From: Comamonas terrigena NBRC 13299
GTDB lineage: Bacteria; Pseudomonadota; Gammaproteobacteria; Burkholderiales; Burkholderiaceae_C
DNA length: 64,000 bases
Assembly (NCBI RefSeq): GCF_006740045.1
Contig: NZ_AP019749.1
Coordinates: 1,755,001-1,819,000 of the forward strand
Reading direction: 5' to 3'
Made by a program: the position numbers and the translations under genes. Numbering within the stretch: the first letter of the stretch is position 1; every line of letters starts with the position of its first letter. The notes below the pieces were generated by a model. It was given only the letters and a program-made list of their open reading frames with translations, ran no database searches and was not told the DNA's origin. This document shows positions 52,983 to 61,740 of this stretch, one piece after another.

Positions 52983-53084
52983 ATGAACGGACAGACTCCC
53001 AATCCCAACTGGCCCAGCAAGACTGGCGAACCATCAGGAAAAGGCAGGGGAAACAACCCGCCCGGAGGTGGCGGGAAGAAGTGA
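52983..53084 (+). CDS. 33-residue Gly/Pro/Asn-rich protein
   Basis: A complete frame of 33 residues starts at 52983 (AAGG seven bases upstream) and reads NGQTPNPNWPSKTGEPSGKG at residues 2-21, then RGNNPPGGGGKK. A terminator begins 23 bases after its stop. The composition is low complexity and probably unstructured. Its compact gene with ribosome site and terminator argues for a real small protein. Function unknown. Confidence 0.55.
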   Translation: MNGQTPNPNWPSKTGEPSGKGRGNNPPGGGGKK

Positions 53085-53106
53085 AGCCATAGACCTATCA
53101 ACCATG

Positions 53107-53130
53107 AAGCCCCTTGCGAGGGGCTTTGCT
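53107..53130 (+). terminator. Terminator after small Gly-rich protein gene
   Basis: AAGCCCC (53107-53113) pairs with GGGGCTT (53120-53126), then T-rich sequence follows. Confidence 0.75.
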
Positions 53131-53198
53131 GTCTCTGGCTTGAGGGATGCAGGTCTCGATGCTATTCATGTGCTTCAATTCATTCAAAAGGAGAGGGC

Positions 53199-53728
53199 AT
53201 GTTGAATGAATTGAGTTGTTGGAAAGTCGATTGGACTGCTATTGGAAGTCTGGCTACAGCCTTCGCCGCTGGGGTTGCGCTCTATATCGGTTGGTGGGAG
53301 CCACGACGAATTCAAAGCGTGCGTGAAAAACGCCTCGCATCTGTCATGGCGAGTGTTTTACAGCGGGAGGTCGGAGTATTGCGGAGCACTGGCTCCTTGG
53401 TTGCTAGCGCGGACGATGAAACAGCCCAGCTAGCGCAGGAGGATGCAAAGAGCCGCATCTTGAACTCGTGCAGTGCCCATTGCTGCATGGATGTGTCGAT
53501 AAAGCCTATGAGTTTCCTGAAGAGTTGGCTTACGAAATGGGCGACCTTTATGGAGTTGCGTCGGTTTTTGAACTGCGAGTAAATGGCTTTGGTCGGCAGG
53601 GGGCTCAAGATGACATTCCCCAACTTGAGCAACTGGCCTCTGTCCTTGCCAGTTGCGCGGAGCGGCTTCAAGGAAGTCTGGTTTCCTATACCCCTGCAAG
53701 AAATCGTTGGTTTGCTGACAGCGCTTAA
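53199..53728 (+). pseudogene. Frameshifted hypothetical membrane-anchored protein
   Basis: From 53199 a frame gives a membrane anchor (SLATAFAAGVALYIGWW) and a helical region up to DAKSRI near 53457. The frame then loses character, while the +1 frame from about 53458 continues with LELVQCPLLHGCVDKAYEF and YEMGDLYGVASVFELRVNG to a stop at 53728. A one-base deletion near 53457-53462 explains both. The joined protein would have about 176 residues: a tethered helical protein of unknown family. A sequencing error would look the same. Confidence 0.65.
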
Positions 53729-53901
53729 AAATCAATGCTCGCTTTGGTTGGGCAGTGCCGCGAGATGATGACACCGCCATTTAGTGGCAGCTGCACAGGC
53801 CAGCCAACTCGCGACTGATATTCAAATCAGAGCTTGTTCATGAAGGCTGACACATTAAAGCCTTCAACTATTGCCAGCACAGGGCCTGTTAGCTCTCGAA
53901 G

Positions 53902-54309
53902 TCACCGTGTGCGCTCTGGCAGGCTGTACTCGAACCGGTAGGCATGCTGCCCGTCGGTGATGGTGATGACCAGGCTTCCAGACAGTCCGGCCAGCGCCTC
54001 TGTGCCGGAATCCGGCACGACGGTGATGGACTGGGTGGGCGCCCCCTGGTTCATGGTGGAGCTGTGCTGGAGCACAAAACTCCCTTGGCGGCCATGCAGG
54101 CTGCCTCGGACGACCTCCATGGCCACATAGCCCGCAGAACCTGGGACACCGCTGCGAAATGCCAGCATCTCGCCTTGGCTGACAGCTTCCAGGTCGCCCT
54201 GGAATTTTTTATCCAGCGACATGCGGGCCAGACCGGTGCTTGCGGCAACGCCGCTCAAGGGCTGGCTGTCGAGGGCGATCTCAAACTGACCGATTGCGAC
54301 ATGGTTCAT
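53902..54309 (-). CDS. DUF3224 family protein
   Basis: The 135-residue protein has the DUF3224 pattern: QGDLEAVSQGEMLAF, GSAGYVAMEVVRGSLHGRQG, FVLQHSSTMNQG, SITVVPDSGTEALAGLSG and a DGQHAYRFEYSLP end. The fold is an eight-stranded beta barrel (allene-oxide-cyclase-like). Members are stand-alone small proteins of unknown activity. It is separated from ada by about 300 bases, which hold nothing recognisable except the Ada site. Confidence 0.92.
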   Translation of the reverse strand: MNHVAIGQFEIALDSQPLSGVAASTGLARMSLDKKFQGDLEAVSQGEMLAFRSGVPGSAGYVAMEVVRGSLHGRQGSFVLQHSSTMNQGAPTQSITVVPDSGTEALAGLSGSLVITITDGQHAYRFEYSLPERTR

Positions 54310-54527
54310 AAGAGTGCCTTGGGTAATGAGTTATGTATAAATATACAGTTATTTATGGTGGCGGCGCTTTTGGCGCATCCACTGGCATAGGTCCCAGGCG
54401 TGCTGCGTTCCCGTAAGTGGGGCAGCACAGGCTCGGTGCGGAAGGGGCTGCCGCAGGAGGGTGTCTGAAACAGCGGACTGTCCACGCCACCAGGGAAGGC
54501 CAGGGCATGCGGATCGGCCAGTTTTCG

Positions 54528-54540
54528 AATTCCAAAGCAA
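54528..54540 (+). promoter_or_regulatory. Ada-box-like site upstream of ada
   Basis: AAT-TCCAAA-GCAA fits the AAT-N6-GCAA rule for methylated Ada binding in E. coli. It lies 70-83 bases before the ATG at 54611. A TACAGT -10-like hexamer near 54572 is correctly placed for activation from it. The match is short, so support is moderate. Confidence 0.5.
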
Positions 54541-54610
54541 GACACGGAGTGCCTGAAAATCGCGTGCGACCTACAGTTTGGGCATGCAATCCTTGATGAG
54601 AGGTTCAACC

Positions 54611-55684
54611 ATGTCGAAGCAAACTGAAACCTGCGCACAGGCGGTGCTGACCGATCCCCGTTGGGCGGCGGTCGTGGCGCACGACGCGCAGGCCGATGGG
54701 CAGTTCTGGTATGCGGTGAAGACGACCGGGGTGTATTGCCGCCCTTCGTGCGGAGCCCGCACGCCGCGTCCCGAGAATGTGTGGTTCTTTACGGCGCAGG
54801 CGGCGGCACAGCAGGCGGGCTTTCGCCCATGCAAGCGCTGCAAGCCGGACCAGCCCCCACGGCTGGAGCAGCATGCCGAACTGGTGGCAAAGCTGTGCCG
54901 CTTCATTGCCTCCGCCGAAACCCCGCCCAGCCTGGAAGCGCTGGCCGAAGTGGCACAGATGAGCACTTTCCACGTGCACCGGGTGTTCAAGGCCGTGACC
55001 GGGGTCACGCCCAAGGCCTACGCCGCGGCCCACCGTGCCAACAAGGTCCGAGAGGAACTGGCGCGGGGCGGCTCGGTCACGGAGGCGATCTATGGGGCGG
55101 GCTACAACTCCCACGGTCGTTTCTACGAGCAATCGGACCAGTTGCTGGGGATGACACCGTCCACCTACCGCACAGGCGGGGAGCAGGTCTCCATCCGTTT
55201 TGCGGTCGGCCAGTGTTCCCTGGGGGCGATCCTGGTGGCGGCCAGCGCACGAGGTATCTGCGCCATCCTGCTGGGGGACGATCCCGATGCGCTGGTACGC
55301 GATGTGCAGGACCGCTTCCCGAAGGCCGTGCTGATTGGCGGGGACGCCGGGTTCGAGCAGTTGGTGGCCCAGGTGGTCGGTCTGGTGGAGATGCCGAAAC
55401 AGGGCCTGGATCTGCCGCTGGATGTGCGTGGAACCGCCTTTCAGCAGCGCGTCTGGCAGGCGCTGCGCGATGTGCCGGCGGGGCAGACCGTCAGCTACAC
55501 GGAGATTGCCCGGCGCATCGGTGCGCCCAAGGCGGTGCGTGCGGTCGCGGGGGCCTGCGCCGCGAATGCACTGGCGGTGGCGATTCCCTGCCACCGCGTG
55601 GTCCGGACCGACGGCAATCTGTCCGGCTACCGCTGGGGGGTGGAGCGCAAGCGTGCCTTGCTGGAGCGGGAGGCCCAGGCATGA
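54611..55684 (+). CDS. ada: Ada: methyl-phosphotriester sensor, AraC activator and O6-methylguanine-DNA methyltransferase
   Basis: The 357-residue protein has an N-terminal zinc domain with Cys43, 47, 74 and 77, exactly the E. coli 38-42-69-72 spacing, so Cys43 is the phosphotriester acceptor. An AraC HTH follows (SLEALAEVAQMSTFHVHRVFKAVTGVTPKAYAAA). The C-terminal methyltransferase has acceptor Cys327 in IPCHRVV and the ARAM-type hinge before it. Start at 54611 follows GAGAGG. The stop overlaps the ATG of the 2-oxoglutarate oxygenase gene, forming an alkylation repair operon that methylated Ada should activate through the site upstream. Confidence 0.95.
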   Translation: MSKQTETCAQAVLTDPRWAAVVAHDAQADGQFWYAVKTTGVYCRPSCGARTPRPENVWFFTAQAAAQQAGFRPCKRCKPDQPPRLEQHAELVAKLCRFIASAETPPSLEALAEVAQMSTFHVHRVFKAVTGVTPKAYAAAHRANKVREELARGGSVTEAIYGAGYNSHGRFYEQSDQLLGMTPSTYRTGGEQVSIRFAVGQCSLGAILVAASARGICAILLGDDPDALVRDVQDRFPKAVLIGGDAGFEQLVAQVVGLVEMPKQGLDLPLDVRGTAFQQRVWQALRDVPAGQTVSYTEIARRIGAPKAVRAVAGACAANALAVAIPCHRVVRTDGNLSGYRWGVERKRALLEREAQA

Positions 55685-56406
55685 GCGGGCGGGGCGATGG
55701 CGGGCTGGCACAGCGCCTGGTGGCGGTAGATTGGCAGGAGGTCAGCGACGGCCTGAACTACAGCGGCTGCGCCGTGATTCCGCAACTGCTGATGCCGCAG
55801 GACTGCCAGGCCCTGGCGGCACTCTACGCCCAGCCTGAGGTGTTCCGCAGCCGCATCGTCATGCAGCGCCATGGCTTTGGCAACGGCGAGTACCAGTATT
55901 TCGGCTACCCCTTGCCCGACCTGGTGCAGGGGCTGCGCACCAGCGTCTATCCCCACCTGGCACCGATGGCCAACCGCTGGTACGAGCAGATGGGCCTGCA
56001 GCCGCGTTTTCCGGCGGAGCATGCCGACTTTGTGGCGCGCTGCCATGCCGCAGGGCAGCAGCGCCCGACCCCGCTGCTGGTGCAGTACGAGGCAGGTGAC
56101 TACAACTGCCTGCACCAGGACTTGTATGGCGAGCATGTGTTTCCCTTGCAGATGGTGGTGCTGCTGGCGCAGCCGGGGCAGGACTTCACGGGCGGGGAAT
56201 TGGTACTGACCGAACAGCGGCCGCGCATGCAGTCGCGTGTCGAGGTGCTGGCGCTGCGCCAGGGCGATGCCGCCGTGTTTGCGGTGCAGCAGCGGCCCGT
56301 TCAGGGGAGCCGGGGCAGTTACCGGGTCACCATGCGGCATGGGGTGTCCCGCATCCGCTCCGGCCGGCGGCATACGCTGGGCATCATCTTTCACGACGCG
56401 ACCTAA
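55681..56406 (+). CDS. 2-oxoglutarate/Fe(II) oxygenase
   Basis: The 241-residue protein has the double-stranded beta-helix pattern with HxD in YNCLHQDLYG, a core GQDFTGGELVLTEQ and a distal region HGVSRIRSGRRHTLGIIFHD that supplies His and Arg ligands. It differs from classical AlkB in sequence, but sits in the ada operon in the place where alkB is found in other bacteria. It may thus be an alkylation repair dioxygenase; a protein hydroxylase is the other option. Confidence 0.85.
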   Translation: MSGRGDGGLAQRLVAVDWQEVSDGLNYSGCAVIPQLLMPQDCQALAALYAQPEVFRSRIVMQRHGFGNGEYQYFGYPLPDLVQGLRTSVYPHLAPMANRWYEQMGLQPRFPAEHADFVARCHAAGQQRPTPLLVQYEAGDYNCLHQDLYGEHVFPLQMVVLLAQPGQDFTGGELVLTEQRPRMQSRVEVLALRQGDAAVFAVQQRPVQGSRGSYRVTMRHGVSRIRSGRRHTLGIIFHDAT

Positions 56407-56522
56407 CACCCGCAGGGTAGCGGGAGGTGTACGGGCGCGCGCGACTGCGGCGAAGGACTGTCGGGAAGCGGGAGCACCGGGGCGGCATGCACCCCGGCGT
56501 GTCCTGGTCGTGCGGGGCTGGT

Positions 56523-57476
56523 TCAGCCCAGGGCGGTGTCCAGCACCATCATCAGCACAAAGCCCAGCATCAGCCCACCGGTGGCAAAGGCTTCGTGCCC
56601 CTTGCGGTGGGATTCGGGGATGATTTCGTGGCTGATGACAAACAGCATGGCGCCTGCGGCAAAGCCCAGGCCCCAGGGCAGCAGCACGGCCGAGCTGCTG
56701 ACCACGGCGGCGCCGATGACGGCGCCCACCGGTTCCACCAGGCCGCTGGCCATGCCCAGCAGCACGGCAAAGCGGCGGCGGTAGCCGGCGGCCAGCAGGG
56801 CCACGGCCACGACCAGACCTTCGGGCACATCCTGGATGGCAATGCCGGTGGCCAGCGCGTTGGCACGCAGGCCGTCGTTGCCGGCATAGCCCACGCCGAT
56901 GGCCAGGCCTTCGGGCAGGTTGTGCAGGGCAATGGCAATCACGAACAACCAGGTGCGCTGCAGCTTGCGGGCGGCGTCGCCGTCCAGCCCTTCACGGCCT
57001 TTGATGAAATGCTCGTGCGGCAGCAGCTTGTCCATGGCCATCAGTGCCGCAGCGCCCAGCAGGATGGAGGTGCCCATCACCCCACCAGCGCCCCAGCCGC
57101 CACCGCCCCACAGCGACTGGGCCTTGGCGGCTTCCAGCCCGGGCAGGATCAGCGAGAAGGCACAGGCCGCCAGCATGACGCCGGCGCCAAAGCCGAACAG
57201 CGTGTCCTGGGTGCGCTCGGACATGCGCTGGGACAGCATGACGGGCAGGGTGCCCAGTGCCGTGGCCAGCGCCGCCATGCTGCCGCCCAGCAGGGCCTGC
57301 CACACCACCGGGTGGTGCTGGGCGTACAGCCAGAACTGGCTGCACAGGGCCCAGACACCGGCCATGGTGATGGTCAGCCCCAGCCACAGCCGGGCGCTGT
57401 GGCGCACACCGGTGGCGGCGTGCAGGCGGGAGGCCGGTGAAGGTGCCGGGGACAGGCTGGCACTGGCTTTTTTCAT
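56523..57476 (-). CDS. ZIP-family metal transporter
   Basis: The 317-residue protein has eight hydrophobic segments with the ZIP signature helices: FVIAIALHNLPEGLAIGVGY (helix IV, HNLPEG) and ISHEIIPESHRKG (helix V, HE-IPE). A GxG-rich start and ALGTLPVML are in place. ZIP proteins bring in Zn, Fe or Mn. It is the third gene of the Fur-box operon with an unknown protein and Mn superoxide dismutase, which suggests manganese (or zinc) import under iron limitation. The start at 57476 was chosen after AGGAC. Confidence 0.9.
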   Translation of the reverse strand: MKKASASLSPAPSPASRLHAATGVRHSARLWLGLTITMAGVWALCSQFWLYAQHHPVVWQALLGGSMAALATALGTLPVMLSQRMSERTQDTLFGFGAGVMLAACAFSLILPGLEAAKAQSLWGGGGWGAGGVMGTSILLGAAALMAMDKLLPHEHFIKGREGLDGDAARKLQRTWLFVIAIALHNLPEGLAIGVGYAGNDGLRANALATGIAIQDVPEGLVVAVALLAAGYRRRFAVLLGMASGLVEPVGAVIGAAVVSSSAVLLPWGLGFAAGAMLFVISHEIIPESHRKGHEAFATGGLMLGFVLMMVLDTALG

Positions 57477-57527
57477 GGAGAGGTCCTGGTGCGGGGGCAA
57501 AGCCATAGAGCGGTGCGCTGGCGGGAA

Positions 57528-58163
<636 letters not shown>

Positions 58164-58213
58164 TCCGTTTTTTCCAATCACGGGTGGCAAAAAGGCAGGT
58201 GCGCGGGGGCCGA

Positions 58214-58774
58214 TCAGTGCAGCCGGTCGGCGGGCAGGGGGCAGCGTTCCAGCGGTTCGGGCTGCAGCGCTGCGGTGGCTGGGGCGGTGGGCGGCGGTGC
58301 GGCCGGGGGCGCGCAGTGCGTGGCCTGCAGCAGCTGCGTCACACGGGCGCTGGGGCCGTGCTGGCGCTGCCACTGCAGCAGGGCCTGCACCGTCTCGCGC
58401 TGGTGGCGCCAGGCGGCTTGCTGCAGCAGGGTCACTTCGGTGCTGTGGCCCAGGCCTAGCAAGGCGGTGTGGGCATCGCACAGGTAGTCCAGCGCGGCCG
58501 GCAGTTGCTGGCGTTCGGCCAGCAGCTCGGCAATCCACAGGTGGGTCACCACCCAGGCGGCCAGGTAGTCGTCGGGCTGTACGGTCAGATAGGGGCTGCG
58601 CAGCAACTGGTGGGCCAGCGGAATGGCCTGCACCAGCTGGGCCAGGGCAAATTCCTGTTCACCGTTCTGCCACAGCGCTTGCGCGCGCTGCATGCGCTGT
58701 TCCCAGGCCTGCAAGGGCGTAGGAGGGGCGGGGGGCGCGTTGGGATCCGCATCGCCGTGGTGCTCCGGGGCCAT
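58214..58774 (-). CDS. Hypothetical protein upstream of sodA (orfX-like)
   Basis: The protein of about 186 residues is all-helical: two central helical pairs ([23 protein letters not shown] and [23 protein letters not shown]) followed by [18 protein letters not shown] and a Pro/Ala tail. A similar small gene (orfX) lies between fumC and sodA in Pseudomonas, where it is Fur regulated; the likeness here is by position, not proven by alignment. The start at 58774 is used because the longer frame to 58816 would run over the Fur box. Confidence 0.72.
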   Translation of the reverse strand: MAPEHHGDADPNAPPAPPTPLQAWEQRMQRAQALWQNGEQEFALAQLVQAIPLAHQLLRSPYLTVQPDDYLAAWVVTHLWIAELLAERQQLPAALDYLCDAHTALLGLGHSTEVTLLQQAAWRHQRETVQALLQWQRQHGPSARVTQLLQATHCAPPAAPPPTAPATAALQPEPLERCPLPADRLH

Positions 58775-58800
58775 GGGAGATACTCCAAAAACAATTTGAT

Positions 58801-58815
58801 TGAGAATTATTCTCA
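58801..58815. promoter_or_regulatory. Perfect Fur box of orfX-sodA-ZIP operon
   Basis: TGAGAAT-T-ATTCTCA is a perfect 7-1-7 palindrome, and 12 of 14 arm bases match the Fur consensus. It is 27 bases upstream of the start at 58774, so bound Fur should block the promoter of the whole operon. Confidence 0.85.
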
Positions 58816-58896
58816 TTCAAATTGATGCGTATCACCAGTCATTCACTCCAATATCCACATTCAGCGAAAGGGTTACCTGCAGCGCGACGGACACGA

Positions 58897-58929
58897 AAAA
58901 GCCCCGCAGGCGGTGAACCTGCGGGGCTC
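58897..58929 (-). terminator. Terminator of fabI
   Basis: AGCCCCGCAGG (58901-58911) pairs with CCTGCGGGGCT (58919-58929). On the minus strand the stem is followed by TTTTTCG, about 25 bases after the fabI stop. Confidence 0.88.
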
Positions 58930-58953
58930 GGCGGTGCGGGCAGAAAGTGCTGC

Positions 58954-59754
58954 TTACACCTGGTCGGCCGACAGGCCAGCGGTCTGGCTGAAGCCACCGT
59001 CCACGTAGGTGATCTCGGCGGTCACGCCCGAAGCCAGGTTGGACAGCAGGAAGGCGGCGACATTGCCCACGTCTTCGATGGTCACGTTGCGGCGCAGGGG
59101 GGACGCATCGGCCACGCGGCCCAGCAGCTTGCCGAAGTCCTTGATGCCGGAGGCAGCCAGGGTCTTGATGGGACCGGCGGAAATGCCGTTGGCACGGATG
59201 GCGCGGCCGTCGGCGGTGCGGCCCACGGCTTCGGCCAGGTAGCGCACGGAAGCTTCCAGCGATGCCTTGGCCAGGCCCATGGTGTTGTAGTTGGGGATGG
59301 AGCGCAGTGCGCCCAGGTAGGACAGGGTCAGCAGCGAGGACTTGTCGTTCAGGTAAGGCAGGGCAGCCTTGGCCATGGCGGGGAAGCTGTAGGCGCTGAT
59401 GTCGTGGGCGATCTGGAAGGATTCGCGCGACAGACCGTCCAGGAAGTTGCCCGCAATGGCTTCACGGGGTGCAAAACCGATGGAGTGCACAAAGCCGTCG
59501 AACTTGCCCCAGACGGCGCCCAGGTCGGCGAACATCTTGTCGATCTGGGCGTCGTCGGCGACGTCGCAGTCGAACACCAGCGTGGAATTGAATTCGGCGG
59601 CGAATTCGGTGATGCGGTCCTTGAAACGCTCACCGACGTAGCTGAATGCCAGCTCGGCACCTTGTTCGTGGCAGGCCTTGGCGATGCCGTAGGCGATGGA
59701 GCGGTTGGACAGCACGCCCGTGATGAGCAGCTTCTTGCCGGTCAGAAAACCCAT
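58954..59754 (-). CDS. fabI: Enoyl-[acyl-carrier-protein] reductase (NADH)
   Basis: The 266-residue protein starts at 59754 with [24 protein letters not shown], the FabI form of the Rossmann motif. It has [11 protein letters not shown] and the Tyr-x6-Lys catalytic pair ([14 protein letters not shown]) after [10 protein letters not shown]. The end reads [15 protein letters not shown]. It performs the last reduction step of fatty acid elongation. It is divergent from the binding protein gene at 59856 and ends in a strong terminator. Confidence 0.96.
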   Translation of the reverse strand: MGFLTGKKLLITGVLSNRSIAYGIAKACHEQGAELAFSYVGERFKDRITEFAAEFNSTLVFDCDVADDAQIDKMFADLGAVWGKFDGFVHSIGFAPREAIAGNFLDGLSRESFQIAHDISAYSFPAMAKAALPYLNDKSSLLTLSYLGALRSIPNYNTMGLAKASLEASVRYLAEAVGRTADGRAIRANGISAGPIKTLAASGIKDFGKLLGRVADASPLRRNVTIEDVGNVAAFLLSNLASGVTAEITYVDGGFSQTAGLSADQV

Positions 59755-59855
59755 TGTTCTTCTCCTGAGGGGTAAAGGGTGGAAGCGGCTGGTGCAGGCC
59801 ATGCATCTACAGGAGGCATTGCCGGGCCGGGGCCGCTGTGGTGCAGAATTGTCGC

Positions 59856-61688
59856 ATGCGCCTTTGGAAGTTTTGCCTGTTGCTTGCAGGAGCCACTGCG
59901 GCCCTGCCGTCTTGGTCCGCCCACGCCTATGCGTTATGGGGGGAGCCCAAGTACCCGTCCGGCTTTGACCACTTCGCCTATGTGAACCCGCAGGCCCCCA
60001 AGGGCGGGGAGCTGCGGCTGGTCAGCAATCTGCGCACTTCCACCTTCGACAAGTACAACCCGTTCACCATCAAGGGCTCGGCGCCGGCCTATCTGTCGTC
60101 GCTGATGTTCGACACCCTGCTGCTGGGCAGCATGGACGAGACGTCGACCGGCTACGGCCTGCTGGCCGAGGATGTGAGCGTGGCAGCGGACGGACTGTCG
60201 GCCACCTTCCGCCTGCGGCCGCAGGCGCGCTTTCACAATGGCAAACCGGTCACGGCCCAGGATGTGAAGCACAGCTACGACACGCTGATCGGTCCTTATG
60301 TGTCGCCTGGCTACAAGACGCTGCTGGCCGAGGTGGCAGGCTGCGAGGTGCTGGATGCGCGCACCGTGCGCTTTGTCTTCAAGGTGCCCAACCGCGAGCT
60401 GCCGCTGACCGTGGGCGGCCTGCCCATCTTCAGCCGCGACTGGGGCCTGGACGAGGACGGCAAGCCCAAACCTTTCGACCAGGTGGTGATGGACACCCCC
60501 ATTGGCAGTGGCGCCTACCGGATCGGGCCGGTGCGCTTTGGCAAGGACATCACCTATGTGCGCGACCCGCAGTACTGGGCGCGCGACTTGCCGGTGCGCA
60601 AGGGTGCGGCCAATTTCGACCGCATCAGCGTCAAGATCTACAAGGACAACACGGCCAAGCTCGAAGCGCTGAAGGCCGGTGAGTTCGATCTGATGCGCTT
60701 TTTCAGCGCCGGCGACTGGGCGCGGCGGGTGAATGGGCGCAAGTTCACCAGCGGCGAGCTGGTCAAGGGCGAGTTCGCGCACAAGCTGCCCACGGGCTTT
60801 CAGAGTTCGGTGCTCAACACCCGTCGCCCGCTGCTGCAGGATGCGCGGGTGCGCGAGGCCCTGGGGCTGGCGGTGGACTTCGACTGGATGAGCCGACAGA
60901 TGTTCTATGGTGCCTACCAGCGGGTCAACGGCATTTTTGGCAACACCTTGTGTGAAACCCATGGCAGCCCCACGCCGGCCGAGCTGGCGCTGATGGAGCC
61001 CTGGCGCAAGCAGCTGCCTGCAGCCGCCTTCGGGCCCATGACGGTGCCGCCCAGCACCTTGCCGCCCAGCAGCCTGCGTGACAATCTGCGCCGCGCCAAG
61101 CAACTGCTGGCGGATGCGGGCTGGACGGTGCAGGACGGCGTGCTGCGCAATGCCAAGGGCCAGGCCATGGAGCTGGAGTACCTGGACAGCGGCGATGGCG
61201 GCATCCGCACCGTGGCGCCCTGGCAGCGCAACCTGGAGAAACTGGGCATCCGCCTGAACTTCCGTGCGGTGGACTTCGCCCTCTACCAGCAGCGCCTGCA
61301 GAAGTTCGACTTTGACATCACCACCATTGCCTACCAGGGCACGAACAACCCGGGCCAGGAATTTGCGGACCTGTTCGGCAGCGCAGCGGCGGACCAGGAA
61401 GACTCTGGCAATTTCCCCGGGGTGAAGAGCCCGGCCGTGGATGCCTTCATCAAGGCCATGACCAGCGCCAAGACGCAGGAACAGCTGCTGCCCGCCTGCC
61501 ATGCGCTGGAACGCGCCATTGCGCACGGTCACTACCTGATTCCGCAGTGGTCGGCCGGCACCCACCGCATGGCCTACAACGCCTGGCGCCTGGCGGTGCC
61601 CAGCGTGGTGCCGCCGTATTCCAGCGGCGAAGGCTGGGTGATGGACACCTGGTGGGCCCGGTCGCCCGCAGGCAAGCCGGCCCCCTGA
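59856..61688 (+). CDS. Extracellular solute-binding protein (oligopeptide/microcin C type)
   Basis: The 610-residue protein has a signal peptide ([20 protein letters not shown]) and the SBP_bac_5 fold: [54 protein letters not shown], and a late [20 protein letters not shown]. This is the YejA-like branch of peptide-binding proteins. The ATG at 59856 opens the signal peptide; a Met six codons earlier is less likely. The permeases and ATPase expected with it are not in the window, so it may act alone or with a distant set. Confidence 0.9.
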   Translation: MRLWKFCLLLAGATAALPSWSAHAYALWGEPKYPSGFDHFAYVNPQAPKGGELRLVSNLRTSTFDKYNPFTIKGSAPAYLSSLMFDTLLLGSMDETSTGYGLLAEDVSVAADGLSATFRLRPQARFHNGKPVTAQDVKHSYDTLIGPYVSPGYKTLLAEVAGCEVLDARTVRFVFKVPNRELPLTVGGLPIFSRDWGLDEDGKPKPFDQVVMDTPIGSGAYRIGPVRFGKDITYVRDPQYWARDLPVRKGAANFDRISVKIYKDNTAKLEALKAGEFDLMRFFSAGDWARRVNGRKFTSGELVKGEFAHKLPTGFQSSVLNTRRPLLQDARVREALGLAVDFDWMSRQMFYGAYQRVNGIFGNTLCETHGSPTPAELALMEPWRKQLPAAAFGPMTVPPSTLPPSSLRDNLRRAKQLLADAGWTVQDGVLRNAKGQAMELEYLDSGDGGIRTVAPWQRNLEKLGIRLNFRAVDFALYQQRLQKFDFDITTIAYQGTNNPGQEFADLFGSAAADQEDSGNFPGVKSPAVDAFIKAMTSAKTQEQLLPACHALERAIAHGHYLIPQWSAGTHRMAYNAWRLAVPSVVPPYSSGEGWVMDTWWARSPAGKPAP

Positions 61689-61740
61689 GCCGTTTTTCCG
61701 GGCCGTTCCCCGCCATCGGGGCGGAAGGCGTGCCAGGAAT

